A stretch of 64,000 nucleotides of DNA, from NCBI RefSeq assembly GCF_011806425.1, contig NZ_JAATOV010000001.1:62001-126000 (forward strand), given 5' to 3'. Of the stretch, positions 18,808-28,307 are shown one piece after another. Source of the DNA: Thalassospira lucentensis. GTDB taxonomy: Bacteria > Pseudomonadota > Alphaproteobacteria > Rhodospirillales > Thalassospiraceae. Position 1 is the first letter of the stretch, and the number at the start of each line of letters is the position of its first letter. The notes under the pieces were generated by a model. It had not been told where the DNA came from and searched no databases. It saw only the letters and a list, made by a program, of their open reading frames with translations. Both the position numbers and the translations under genes were made by a program.

Positions 18808-20298
18808 CTATCTTGCAAGAACCACTGCTGCCTCACGGGTCCGGCCAACCGTGCCTGAGACCATCGACGATGCGTCGCGGATGTAACGGACCGTGGATGA
18901 GAATTGCTCAACCGATACCGCCATGCGCTGCATATTTCCCGACACTTCCTGGGTCACGGCACTTTGCTCTTCGACCGCGGATGAAATGGTGGTGACGTTG
19001 TTCACAACACATTCAACATCGCCCTGAATGGTGCCCAGAACCTCGGTTACTTCGTCGGCAATATTCTGCACGCCTTCAATCTCGCCGGTGATCTGCTCGG
19101 TCGCGCGGGCCACCTGATTGGCAAGGTTTTTAACCTCGGTCGCTACCACCGCGAACCCTTTGCCCGCCTCACCGGCACGTGCGGATTCAATCGTTGCATT
19201 AAGTGCCAGCAAGTTAATCTGACCGGCGATACCTTGAATGACATCGATGATGTTGCTCATCGCACCGACAAGTTCGGTCATGCGCCCGGTCGACGTCCCC
19301 GCCTGAACGGCTTTTTCGTAAACTTGGTCGGTTGACGCACGCGCCTCTGACATGCTGCGCGAAATCTCTGAAATTGATGCGGCAAGTTGCTCTGTCCCGG
19401 CGGCAACGGCCTGAACATTTGCAGATGTTTCTTCACATGACGTGGTTGCCACATCTGATCGCTGATCAAGTTCGCCCAGACTGTTATCGATTTCGCTGAA
19501 ATTGGTATCAATCATCGCTTTCAGCTCAGACAGCAACTTTATCTGATCAGTGATGTCGGTGGCGTATTTGATGACTTTGTAAGGATTGCCATCCGGGTCA
19601 AAGATCGGGTTATAGGATGCTTCGATCCAGATTTCTTTGCCACTTTTGGTAAACCGCTTGAACTGCCGAGAACAGAAATTGCCTTGCGCCAAATCTTTCC
19701 AAAACTCGACATATTCCGGGCTTGCAGCATATTCTGGGTCAACAAACATACGATGGTGCTGCCCAACAATTTCCGACAATCCATAGCCGGTTACCGCCAG
19801 AAAATTGTCGTTGGCATCCAAAATGTTGCCATTCAGATCGAACTCAATCACCGCTTGGCTGCGGCCAATTGCCGTGACCTTGCCTTCCAAATCGGCAAAT
19901 GTATTCTGACGCTTGGTGATGTCAGTTGCAAATTTGACGATCTTAACAATCTCGCCTTTTGCATTGCGCACCGGGTTATAGGTCGCTTCGATCCAGATGC
20001 GCGTGCCGCTTTTAGTGATGCGTGGAAAGGCCGACGATTTAAACGTGCCGCCGCGCAAATCAGACCAGAACGCGTCGTATTCCGGGCTGTTTTTGATTTC
20101 GGCCGGAACGAACATCGCGTGATGTTTGCCGACGATCTCCGAAAGTTCATAGCCGAGCACCGTCAAAAAGTTCTCATTCGCCCGTAAGACGTTCCCTTGC
20201 GGATCAAACTCAATCACGGCCAGCGACTTATCAAGTGCGTCCAGTGTTTCGTTCGCAAGAGAATCCGTATTGCGCTTGAAAAAATTGAAAATGGTCAT
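18808..20298 (-). CDS. Soluble methyl-accepting chemotaxis protein with two PAS domains
   Basis: This 496-residue protein has two PAS domains in tandem (about residues 20-135 and 145-255). Each carries a PAC-like [15 protein letters not shown]/V segment and a [23 protein letters not shown] start. A methyl-accepting signalling domain follows (about 290-496) with the conserved hairpin tip [19 protein letters not shown]. It has no transmembrane segment or HAMP domain, so it should sense in the cytoplasm. The layout matches BdlA of Pseudomonas, which links energy or redox state to biofilm dispersal. It stands alone without che genes. Confidence 0.92.
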   Translation of the reverse strand: MTIFNFFKRNTDSLANETLDALDKSLAVIEFDPQGNVLRANENFLTVLGYELSEIVGKHHAMFVPAEIKNSPEYDAFWSDLRGGTFKSSAFPRITKSGTRIWIEATYNPVRNAKGEIVKIVKFATDITKRQNTFADLEGKVTAIGRSQAVIEFDLNGNILDANDNFLAVTGYGLSEIVGQHHRMFVDPEYAASPEYVEFWKDLAQGNFCSRQFKRFTKSGKEIWIEASYNPIFDPDGNPYKVIKYATDITDQIKLLSELKAMIDTNFSEIDNSLGELDQRSDVATTSCEETSANVQAVAAGTEQLAASISEISRSMSEARASTDQVYEKAVQAGTSTGRMTELVGAMSNIIDVIQGIAGQINLLALNATIESARAGEAGKGFAVVATEVKNLANQVARATEQITGEIEGVQNIADEVTEVLGTIQGDVECVVNNVTTISSAVEEQSAVTQEVSGNMQRMAVSVEQFSSTVRYIRDASSMVSGTVGRTREAAVVLAR

Positions 20299-20449
20299 CG
20301 TAAACTCCCTTCAACCCTAGCCAAGGCAAAACGCTGCCCCTACGTGCCGATCCCGGCGTTGAAAGAAATTTACCCAAACACCCTATCCAAAAATATCCTC
20401 ATTTGGGGAGTGATATATACATGCGTATAAACCTTAGGGCGAAAACCAA

Positions 20450-20485
20450 CAAAAAAGGACACAATCGCAATGCGTTGTGTCCTTT
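20450..20485 (-). terminator. Terminator of fpr
   Basis: A perfect 11-bp stem (AAAGGACACAA at 20454-20464, TTGTGTCCTTT at 20475-20485) runs into six T on the minus strand. It can also form on the plus strand. Confidence 0.88.
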
Positions 20486-20531
20486 AAACTTTGCTGATTT
20501 TAATTGAAACCAGCCGATTTCGCCGGTGAAA

Positions 20532-21308
20532 TTACTTCTCGACGAAGGCTTTTTCGATCACGAAATGGCCTGGCTCGTTCATATTACCTTCCTGACCGCC
20601 CCACTCGATCAACATCTGACGGGTGTCGGCAATCATTTCCGGATTACCGCACAGCATGAACCGATCATTTTCAAGCGACGGCTTGGGCAAACCAAGATCA
20701 TCATAAAGCTTGCCCGATTTCATCAGCTCGGTGATACGGCCCTGATGCTTGAACTCTTCGCGGGTGACGGTCGGATAATACAGAAGCTTTTTCTGAACCT
20801 CTTCACCAAAGAACTCATTATGCGGCAATTCGCTGTGAATGAATTCCTGATAGGCCAGCTCACGCACTTCGCGGCAACCATGCACCAGAATGACCTTGTC
20901 ATAGCGCTCATAGGTTTCGTAATCGCGGATCACGCTCATGAACGGCGCCAAACCAGTCCCGGTTGACAACAGCCAAAGGTTTTTGCCCGGCAGCAGGTTG
21001 TCATGGATCAGGGTGCCGGTGGGTTTGCGCCCAACCAGGATCTTGTCACCCACTTTGATATGCTGCAAACGCGACGTCAGCGGACCGTTCGGCACCTTGA
21101 TCGAGAAAAACTCAAGTTCTTCATCATAGTTCGCACTGACCATCGAATAGGCGCGCAAAAGCGGCTTGCCTTCAACTTCGAGGCCGATCATCGCGAACTG
21201 ACCATTGATGAATCGGAAGCCCGGATCACGGGTGGTTTTGAACGTGAAGAGAGTGTCCGTCCAATGGTGGACATAGGTGACGGTTTCTTCGTTAAAATTG
21301 CTGGCCAT
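20532..21308 (-). CDS. fpr: Ferredoxin--NADP(+) reductase
   Basis: This 258-residue flavoenzyme exchanges electrons between NADPH and ferredoxin or flavodoxin. It has the bacterial subclass I features: FAD-binding RAYSMVSANYDEELEFFSIKV, NADP-binding LLSTGTGLAPFMSVIRD, and the C-terminal CGNPEMIADTRQML and VEK ending. The length is standard for the Azotobacter/Rhodobacter Fpr type. It is monocistronic and has its own terminator. Confidence 0.95.
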   Translation of the reverse strand: MASNFNEETVTYVHHWTDTLFTFKTTRDPGFRFINGQFAMIGLEVEGKPLLRAYSMVSANYDEELEFFSIKVPNGPLTSRLQHIKVGDKILVGRKPTGTLIHDNLLPGKNLWLLSTGTGLAPFMSVIRDYETYERYDKVILVHGCREVRELAYQEFIHSELPHNEFFGEEVQKKLLYYPTVTREEFKHQGRITELMKSGKLYDDLGLPKPSLENDRFMLCGNPEMIADTRQMLIEWGGQEGNMNEPGHFVIEKAFVEK

Positions 21309-21676
21309 AACGCTGCATCAATCCGTTGTCTAAATCTGGTTATCTGGACCGTGGCGGGAACACGGATATATATCCCGGCAAAACGTCCATGCCAAGTTGG
21401 CGCGATTTAACATCACTCAAACGTATATCGCAAGGAAACAATCGCAATATGATCATTTTTTGTGTAAATCCTCATTAACCACACAAAAAGTACGTTTATT
21501 TCCGCCTTTAGCATTATTGGGTGTCGGTATTGCTGCTTGATACCCTGATCGCGCCAGACAAACAATGATCCATCGCAATACAGAAAGGACTGGTCTTTGG
21601 CGCAAAAGAACGGCCCCGCCAATATCGACGGGGCCACACAAAGATATGGATATAATCGCCCTTTGATCAGATGGGT
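21309..21676. other. Gap between fpr and the histidine kinase gene
   Basis: No gene is visible. It should contain the fpr promoter on the minus strand and the 3' region of the kinase gene. An inverted repeat TTTTTGTGT (21457-21465)/ACACAAAAA (21481-21489) with a 15-base spacer could be a hairpin or an operator; I cannot tell which. Confidence 0.4.
21611..21635 (-). terminator. Terminator of the sensor kinase gene
   Basis: A perfect 7-bp GC stem (GGCCCCG/CGGGGCC) is followed on the minus strand by a short T-rich run (GTTCTTTTG), about 45 bases after the stop. Confidence 0.7.
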
Positions 21677-23011
21677 TTAATGCCCAATCGGCAGGACCAA
21701 ACGCACACGAAGACCACCGCCCGGCGCATCTTCAAGCATTACATCGCCACCATGCCCGCGTGCGGAATCCCGCGCGATCGTCATGCCAAGACCAACGCCC
21801 CCCGTGGCTTGGTTGCGCGACTCTTCCAGGCGGAAGAACGGCTTGAACACTTCTTCGCGCTTTTCCGCCGGGATGCCCGGGCCATCATCGTCAAAGACAA
21901 TCTCATAGTCTTGCCCACGCCGCCCGGCGCGCACCGACAAGTTGTTGGCGTAACGCCCCGCATTGGACATGATATTTGAAATACAGCGGCGCATCGATTG
22001 CGGGCGCAATTCCATATCCAGATTGTCTTCGATATGCAGATCAATCTGCTGCCCATCGCGCAGGGCCTCGCCAACCTGATCGGTCAAAAGCTTGCCAATA
22101 TCGGTCAGTTCCGCCTTTTCACCCTCTTCCCCGCGCGCAAACGCCAGATAGGCATCCACCATGCGCTCCATATCGACCACGTCCTGTTTCAACGCATCAA
22201 CACCCGGGGATGATTGCTGCATCGCCAGTTCCAGCTTCATGCGGGTCAATGGGGTGCGCAGGTCGTGGGAAACCCCTGCCAAAAGCGCGGTACGTTGCGA
22301 CAAATGCCGGCCAATACGATCGCGCATCGCCATAAAGGACGTCGCAGCTGTGCGGACTTCGGCCGCCCCTTCGGGTTTGAAGTCCTCAACATCGACACCG
22401 CGACCAAACTGATCGGCCGCCTTTGCCAACCGCCGGATCGGGCGCACTTGGTTGCGCATAAAGATCACCGCAACCCCATACAGGATCAATGCAGACCCCG
22501 CGATCCACATGAAGAAGATATACGTGGTCGAGTTATAAAGACGCTTGCGTGGGGCGACGATGGACAACACGCCATGCTTTAACTGAATCCGGATTTCCAG
22601 CCTTCTGTCATCCAGATCCATGTTGAAATAGAACGGCCGGGACAGCCGCTCATCCAGTGCGATGAACAGTTCTTTGGACACCAAGCCAAATGGCGGTTCT
22701 GTGGTCTGTTCATCCAAAATCGCATCTGGCTCAAACACCAGATCAAGCTGCATGTGCCCGCGTGCGGAATGCTGAATCCATTTAAAATGGTCTTCATCCG
22801 GGTACTGACCAAGGTAATCAAGGACGTAGGCAACATCACCGGCAAGCCCACGGCTAAGCTGGCGCGCCACGGTATCCCAGTGACGTTCAAAGAAGATCAG
22901 GACCGTCACGACCTGCAACAGCAGCATCGGCGTCATCAGGATCAAAAGCGACCGCCCCAAAAGGCCCGTCGGCAAGAAGGATTTGATCCGTCTGTTCTGT
23001 TCACTTCCCAC
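21677..23011 (-). CDS. EnvZ-like sensor histidine kinase
   Basis: This 444-residue kinase has two transmembrane segments (about 20-41 and 163-185) around a ~120-residue periplasmic domain. A HAMP domain follows (about 186-240), then a HisKA domain with phospho-acceptor His249 in GVSHDLRTPLTRMK, and an HATPase domain with DDDGPGIP and GGVGLGMTIARD. It fits the EnvZ group. The start is GTG with an aggga site; an in-frame stop six codons upstream rules out a longer start. It follows the response regulator gene by 52 bases, so the two form one operon. Confidence 0.93.
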   Translation of the reverse strand: MGSEQNRRIKSFLPTGLLGRSLLILMTPMLLLQVVTVLIFFERHWDTVARQLSRGLAGDVAYVLDYLGQYPDEDHFKWIQHSARGHMQLDLVFEPDAILDEQTTEPPFGLVSKELFIALDERLSRPFYFNMDLDDRRLEIRIQLKHGVLSIVAPRKRLYNSTTYIFFMWIAGSALILYGVAVIFMRNQVRPIRRLAKAADQFGRGVDVEDFKPEGAAEVRTAATSFMAMRDRIGRHLSQRTALLAGVSHDLRTPLTRMKLELAMQQSSPGVDALKQDVVDMERMVDAYLAFARGEEGEKAELTDIGKLLTDQVGEALRDGQQIDLHIEDNLDMELRPQSMRRCISNIMSNAGRYANNLSVRAGRRGQDYEIVFDDDGPGIPAEKREEVFKPFFRLEESRNQATGGVGLGMTIARDSARGHGGDVMLEDAPGGGLRVRLVLPIGH

Positions 23012-23063
23012 GGTGCAATTCCCTGTTCATTTTGTCACACCTGATCATAAGCAGCGCTTTGAT

Positions 23064-23792
23064 TCAATCGGTATAGAGGACATATCCCCGACCGCGCACG
23101 GTCTGCAAGTATCTTGGTTGTTTTGGGTCTTCTTCAAATTTTCGCCGCAGGCGCGTTACCTGCACATCAATGCTGCGTGACGCCCCGGGATCAATGGCAT
23201 TGCCGCTGATCAAACTATGCAATTGTTCCCGCGTGGTTGTTTGTCCGCGCCGTTTTGCCAATGCCGCCAAAAGCGCCTGCTCGGCTGTGGTCAGGTAAAT
23301 ATGATCGTCCCCCGACTGCAAGGTCATGCGGGTTAGATCAAACTGGAATGCGCCAAACTGCACGACATCGTCGGCATCACTATCGTTCTCTGCATCATCC
23401 GTTTCGGGCAACTGGGCAAAGCGGCGCAAGATCGCTTCAATACGCAGGACAAGCTCACGCGGTTCAAACGGTTTGGCCAGATAATCATCGGCCCCGGCTT
23501 CCAGTCCGGAAATACGGTCTTCGGTTTCCGACAATGCTGTTAGCAACAAAATCGGCACGGTCGCACCTTCGGCCCGCAGGCTGCGTGCCAGATCGACGCC
23601 CTTTTCACCGGGCATCAAAACATCCAGAACGATCAAATCAAACTGAAGTCCTGCCATACTAGACCGCGCCTCTTGTGCATCGCGCGCGGCCGAAACCACA
23701 AAACCGTTTTCGCCCAAATAACGGGTCAACAAATCACGCAAGCGATCATCGTCATCGACCACAAGGATATGTGGTTGATCTGCATTGCTCAT
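23064..23792 (-). CDS. OmpR family response regulator (PetR-like)
   Basis: This 242-residue protein has a receiver domain with phospho-acceptor Asp57 (IVLDVLMPGEKG), an acidic pocket VVDDDD and conserved Lys in LAKPFEPREL. A winged-helix DNA-binding domain follows (about 140-240, ending VRGRGYVLYTD). An acidic linker (ETDDAENDSDADD) joins them. With the MarR gene just upstream, the arrangement resembles petP-petR of Rhodobacter capsulatus, where petR is required for bc1 expression; that equivalence is inference. Confidence 0.93.
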   Translation of the reverse strand: MSNADQPHILVVDDDDRLRDLLTRYLGENGFVVSAARDAQEARSSMAGLQFDLIVLDVLMPGEKGVDLARSLRAEGATVPILLLTALSETEDRISGLEAGADDYLAKPFEPRELVLRIEAILRRFAQLPETDDAENDSDADDVVQFGAFQFDLTRMTLQSGDDHIYLTTAEQALLAALAKRRGQTTTREQLHSLISGNAIDPGASRSIDVQVTRLRRKFEEDPKQPRYLQTVRGRGYVLYTD

Positions 23793-23891
23793 CGCGCGCC
23801 TCTAAACACAAAAGTGATCCTGACTTATGTCTAACAACTTGGGCCAAAAAGTGTTTCAAAAGCGTCAAACATCGCCATTCCGACCGCAAGA

Positions 23892-23916
23892 AAAAAAGGG
23901 GCAAAATGCCCCTTTT
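23892..23916 (-). terminator. Terminator after the MarR gene
   Basis: A perfect 10-bp stem (AAAAGGGGCA/TGCCCCTTTT, three-base loop) is followed by a long T tract on the minus strand. It separates the MarR transcript from the regulator-kinase operon, at least in part. Confidence 0.85.
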
Positions 23917-24000
23917 GGTTTTTGGCATCCGCTGCCCGGTAATATTCGGTCTGTACCCTGCCTGAAGACAAGGGTGAAACGCGCCGTGCCCCTATCGGAT

Positions 24001-24525
24001 TTATCCGACTTGGCGGCGCAACCCGTTCGGGCCGCTGGGGCCATCATCGTCAAAGCGTTTGCGATCATCGTCTTCAAGCATGCCAAGCAGCACTTTACGG
24101 AACCCTTCAACCGATTCGGCGCCAGCTTCGCGGTACGCCGCAGCGATCAATCCGCGCTGCTTTTCCGTGATTTCGCGTTCAAGTGCATCGCCCTTATCGG
24201 TCAGGGTTAGCAAACGCTGACGCCGGTCCTGCAGACCGGTTTTTTGATCGATAAAGCCTTCGCGGACCAACTGACTTAGCACGCGCGACAGGGATTGCTT
24301 GGTGATGCGCAGGATCGACAACAGGTCACTTACCGTAATGCCGGGATTGCGGCTTACGAAATAAATGACCCGGTGATGGGCGCGTCCGAAATTATATTGC
24401 TCAAGCACCTGGTCTGCGACCGCGGTGAAATCGCGGTAGGCATAGAACAAAAGTTCAATGCCTTGCCTAAGCTCTTCTTCCCGCAGGAAAAGCGGGTTGA
24501 CCTTACGTGTAGAGATATCTGCCAT
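24001..24525 (-). CDS. MarR family transcriptional regulator (PetP-like)
   Basis: This 174-residue protein has a MarR winged helix (about residues 45-110): HHRVIYFVSRNPGITVSDLLSILRITKQSLSRVLSQLVREGFI, then DRRQRLLTLTDKG. It is divergent from ilvE, with 113 bases between the genes and a palindrome just upstream of its own start. MarR-OmpR pairs of this type are known as petP-petR in Rhodobacter. The ligand is unknown. Confidence 0.9.
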   Translation of the reverse strand: MADISTRKVNPLFLREEELRQGIELLFYAYRDFTAVADQVLEQYNFGRAHHRVIYFVSRNPGITVSDLLSILRITKQSLSRVLSQLVREGFIDQKTGLQDRRQRLLTLTDKGDALEREITEKQRGLIAAAYREAGAESVEGFRKVLLGMLEDDDRKRFDDDGPSGPNGLRRQVG

Positions 24526-24535
24526 GCTTTTCCGT

Positions 24536-24556
24536 TATGTCAGTTATATTGACATA
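24536..24556. promoter_or_regulatory. Palindrome in the marR-ilvE intergenic region, probable MarR operator
   Basis: TATGTCA, seven bases, then TGACATA form a perfect 7-bp inverted repeat 11 bases upstream of the MarR start codon. It contains a TTGACA hexamer (24549-24554). MarR regulators usually bind such a palindrome and repress their own gene; a link to ilvE is inference. Confidence 0.6.
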
Positions 24557-24638
24557 TTAATCTATGAATGTTACTTCCGCCACACAAATTAGGACATAAA
24601 GTTACGTCCGGAAACGTTTCTGAACTGGATTTTGGCAA

Positions 24639-25535
24639 ATGATGACTCCGACCTTCGACAACCGTGACGGTTTTATCTGGTATAATGGCGAACTTAAACC
24701 GTGGCGTGAAAGTACTTTGCACGTGCTAAGCCACGCTGTCCATTATGGTAGTGCGGTTTTTGAGGGCGAGCGGTCTTATAATGGCAAGGTTTTCAAGCTG
24801 GCCGAGCATGGCGAACGCCTGATCAAGTCCGGTGAAATCTTGGATATGAAAATCCCGTACAGCTCGACCGAGCTTGATGACGCGGTTCTTGAAACCCTGT
24901 CGGCCAACAACATTACCGAAGGCTATGTCCGCCGTATTGCTTGGCGCGGCAGCGAAATGATGGGTGTTTCCGCCCAAACCACGCGCATCAATGTTGCGAT
25001 TGCCTGCTGGGAATGGCCAAGCTATTTCGCGCCGGAAGAACGCCTGAAAGGCATTCGTCTGGACATGTCCAAATGGGCGCGCCCGGCGCCGAATACCGCA
25101 CCAACCAACGCCAAGGCTGCTGGTCTTTACATGATCTGCACGCTGTCAAAGCATGAAGCAGAACGCAAAGGGTATGCCGATGCGCTGATGCTTGATTACC
25201 GTGGTCAGGTTGCTGAGGCGACCGGTGCAAACATCTTCTTTATCAAAGACGGTCAGATCCATACGCCAAAACCTGATTGTTTCCTGGATGGTATTACGCG
25301 CCGCACGGTGATTGGCCTTGCAAAAGCAAAGGGTTATGACGTGATTGAGCGTGCGATCATGCCTGAAGAAATGGCTGATTTTGAGGAATGCTTCCTGACC
25401 GGCACGGCTGCCGAAGTGACCCCGGTTGCAGAAATCGGCCCGTACAGCTTTACCCCGGGTCAGGTCTGCAAGACGATGATGGAAGATTATATGGCGCTGG
25501 TACGCGGTGAAAAAACCGCTGTTGCTGCCGAATAA
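24639..25535 (+). CDS. ilvE: Branched-chain amino acid aminotransferase
   Basis: IlvE carries out the last step of leucine, isoleucine and valine synthesis, using PLP. The 298-residue protein is a fold-type IV aminotransferase: WYNGELKPWRESTLHVLSHAVHYGSAVFEGER near the start, PLP-binding Lys in NAKAAGLYM, and EATGANIFFIKDGQIHTP plus FLTGTAAEVTPVAEIG. The start has tandem ATG codons. It ends in a strong terminator. Confidence 0.95.
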   Translation: MMTPTFDNRDGFIWYNGELKPWRESTLHVLSHAVHYGSAVFEGERSYNGKVFKLAEHGERLIKSGEILDMKIPYSSTELDDAVLETLSANNITEGYVRRIAWRGSEMMGVSAQTTRINVAIACWEWPSYFAPEERLKGIRLDMSKWARPAPNTAPTNAKAAGLYMICTLSKHEAERKGYADALMLDYRGQVAEATGANIFFIKDGQIHTPKPDCFLDGITRRTVIGLAKAKGYDVIERAIMPEEMADFEECFLTGTAAEVTPVAEIGPYSFTPGQVCKTMMEDYMALVRGEKTAVAAE

Positions 25536-25570
25536 ATTTTGACTAATCCACGCGATTATTCATTTTAAAC

Positions 25571-25607
25571 GAAGAAACGCCCGGTTCAGATCGACCGGGC
25601 GTTTCTT
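25571..25607 (+). terminator. Terminator of ilvE
   Basis: A perfect 11-bp stem (AAACGCCCGGT at 25575-25585, ACCGGGCGTTT at 25594-25604), with T residues inside and after the right arm. Confidence 0.88.
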
Positions 25608-25685
25608 ATTGTGCGTACATAATATTTGTTCTGAAATGCCCACACCAAGCTTCCGACCCAAAATCGCGCCAAAAGCAGCAAATCA

Positions 25686-26396
25686 ATGCCCCAAAAGTCT
25701 GATGATTTAAAATCCGATCACAAACATGATCACAAACCCGGTCACAAACCAGATCAAAAATCCGATCTCAAATGCGATCATCGATTGCTGTATCAGACCC
25801 ATTCGCCGTTTGCGCGCAAGGTGCTGGTTTTTGCCCTGGAATGCGGATTGGGCGAGCGGATCGAGGTTGTGCATCACGAAACCAGCCCGACCCAGCGCAA
25901 TGACGCGATCTTTGCTGCTAATCCACTGGGCAAGGTGCCGGTCCTGATCACGCCAGATGGCATGACATTATATGATTCGATGGTGATCTGTGACTATCTG
26001 GATCGGCTGCATCGGGGCCGCAAACTGATCCCGCACAAAGCACCAAGACGTTGGCATGCCTTGCGGTTGCATGCATTGGCACAAGGTATGTGCGATGCCG
26101 GGGTGCTGTATCGGTGGGAAACCAAGCGGCGGCCAGAACATCTGCGCTATAACGAATTGGCAGAGGGGCAAAAGACCAAACTGGTCGAAACGTTTGATCA
26201 CCTTGAAAGCGCGCTTGATCCGAAAACGCCGATCACGATTGGCCATGTCGCGCTGGCCACCGGGCTTGATTGGATCGCATTTCGCGATTTGGTTGATTTC
26301 AAAACGGGGCGGCCCAACCTGACGCAATGGTATGAGGATTTCTGCGCCCGGGAATCCATGACCAAAACCCGCTTTTCCGGCCAAACCCACGACTGA
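25686..26396 (+). CDS. Glutathione S-transferase family protein with repeat-built N-terminus
   Basis: From residue 34 on, this 236-residue protein is a glutathione S-transferase: LLYQTHSPFARKVLVFALECGLGERIEVV, then NPLGKVPVLITPDGMTLYDSMVICDYLD, which contains the cis-Pro and the SMVI-type glutathione-binding segment. A C-terminal helical domain follows. Before it come about 28 residues of tetrapeptide repeats rich in Asp, His and Lys, which the family does not normally have. The ATG at 25686 has only a weak ribosome site (agcagcaa), so a later TTG start next to the domain is conceivable. The substrate is unknown. Confidence 0.82.
   Translation: MPQKSDDLKSDHKHDHKPGHKPDQKSDLKCDHRLLYQTHSPFARKVLVFALECGLGERIEVVHHETSPTQRNDAIFAANPLGKVPVLITPDGMTLYDSMVICDYLDRLHRGRKLIPHKAPRRWHALRLHALAQGMCDAGVLYRWETKRRPEHLRYNELAEGQKTKLVETFDHLESALDPKTPITIGHVALATGLDWIAFRDLVDFKTGRPNLTQWYEDFCARESMTKTRFSGQTHD
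25701..25784 (+). repeat. Seven tandem 12-bp repeats inside the glutathione S-transferase gene
   Basis: Seven in-frame 12-base units of the form nnnGATCAnAAA encode DDLK, SDHK, HDHK, PGHK, PDQK, SDLK and CDHR. The units are degenerate at their first codon and mostly keep GATCACAAA. Confidence 0.85.
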
Positions 26397-26667
26397 GTCG
26401 GACCGAAATTCCGACGCAAACACCGCCCGTATAGGCCATCAAGCGCCAGCTTTTTATTCCTCATACAAATTAGAGCCAATACAACAAGTGCTGGAAGCCG
26501 GGGCCAGACGCCACGATTGGCGATTTTGGCCTGTTTTTGATCCTGTCTAAAAGGCGAAATGTGTTCGGTGTTTCCCCCCACTTGGTATAGCGTTCTCGCA
26601 ATCGGCTTTATAAGAACGCGTAATTGCACTTCGGATTGCACTTGGGATTGCTGTGGAAGGAAACGCC

Positions 26668-27582
26668 ATGCAGTTGGGATTGATCCTGGTGGGGATGATG
26701 GCATCCGTTTTGTGTGTGCCCCTTGCTGCGCACATCGCACAGGCAGCACCTGAACGGGTGATTACCTTTCCGGTCATCAATGGCGAGATCGACGACGTGC
26801 TGGAATGCGCGCAACACCCAACTGACACCTGCGGAAAATGCACCGGCCCCGCCGCCGATAACGTATCGCTGATGAATTACAGCATAATGCGCGAAGCGTT
26901 AAAGGTCGGTGGCATAAAGGCCCACATAAAGCCCGTGCCATCGCCCAATTCCGAGCGCAGCCGCATGATGGTCCAAACCGGTGCCGCCGACATCAAAACC
27001 GACTGGGCGTTTAACATTGATGATAGCCCAAATGCCCTGAAAACCGAGCCGTTCATTCGCGTCGGCGAGTATGAAAAAGGGCTTTATACAAGTCGCCGCG
27101 TGGCCGGTTTATATGCCAATACGCCCGCGGAAAGCATTCAAACCTTACGCGCGGTGAGCCTGCGCAATTGGCGGCTGGATTGGCAGGTGCTTGAAAGCCT
27201 GACGCCCGCAAGTGTGATGAATGTCGCCACCCAAGAACAGATTTTTTCCCTGATTGAGGCCGGGCGCGCAGACTTTACATTGCTTGCCTTTTCCTCAGCC
27301 AAGGGGATGATGCGTGAGATCAATGGCATCGAACTGTTTCCAATTCCCGGCGTGAAGGTCGCCCTTGCCGGAAGCCAACATTTCATGGTGTCGCGCCACC
27401 TTAAAGATGCGGACGCGCTGGTCGCAGGCCTTAATCGCGGCATCAAAATCCTGTATAAGAACGGCTTCATTCGGCGTTGCCTGATCAATAGCGGCATCGT
27501 TAATCCACAGGTGGCGGACTGGAAATTATTAGACCAGCCGTCATATCCGGCCCCCAAAAACCAAGCAGCGCCGACGAACTAA
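26668..27582 (+). CDS. Orphan periplasmic binding protein of the amino-acid-binding (family 3) type
   Basis: This 304-residue protein has a signal peptide (about residues 1-26, ending AHIAQA-APE) and the two-lobed pattern of solute-binding family 3: EALKVGGIKAHIKPVPSPNSERSRMMVQTGAADIK, then VSLRNWRLDWQVLESL and IEAGRADFTLLAF. Three cysteines cluster at residues 47, 55 and 58, which is unusual for the family. No transporter or sensor gene is next to it. The frame opens with GTG at 26653, but the ATG at 26668 has a ggaagg site. The ligand is unknown. Confidence 0.75.
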   Translation: MQLGLILVGMMASVLCVPLAAHIAQAAPERVITFPVINGEIDDVLECAQHPTDTCGKCTGPAADNVSLMNYSIMREALKVGGIKAHIKPVPSPNSERSRMMVQTGAADIKTDWAFNIDDSPNALKTEPFIRVGEYEKGLYTSRRVAGLYANTPAESIQTLRAVSLRNWRLDWQVLESLTPASVMNVATQEQIFSLIEAGRADFTLLAFSSAKGMMREINGIELFPIPGVKVALAGSQHFMVSRHLKDADALVAGLNRGIKILYKNGFIRRCLINSGIVNPQVADWKLLDQPSYPAPKNQAAPTN

Positions 27583-27818
27583 ATTTGACGACAAAACAGA
27601 TGGCATCATTTGCCCGAGCAGTGATCCATTTTAAATAGATGACAGGCTGCTGAACGTTCGCGGGCGACACGCTCCCCCGTCCAGAAGGGCCGAGGGCAGA
27701 ATTCGGTGTTTGAGGCAGCATATGACAGGATTTCTTTGGATGTCGTCGCGGCGGGATCGACCGTGGCAATGCGCACCGGAACCAGATGACGCCTTAGGAC
27801 ATCCAGCAAAAGGGCACG

Positions 27819-28190
<372 letters not shown>

Positions 28191-28307
28191 CGGGTGTCGG
28201 CAATAATGTTGGTACGGGCATCAGACTGCGCGCCAACCCTCTTACACCACAGTTGGTAAACTGAGCCCGCGCGTTTAGCCGCCAGTGTGTTCGCTCTTTG
28301 GCGCTTG

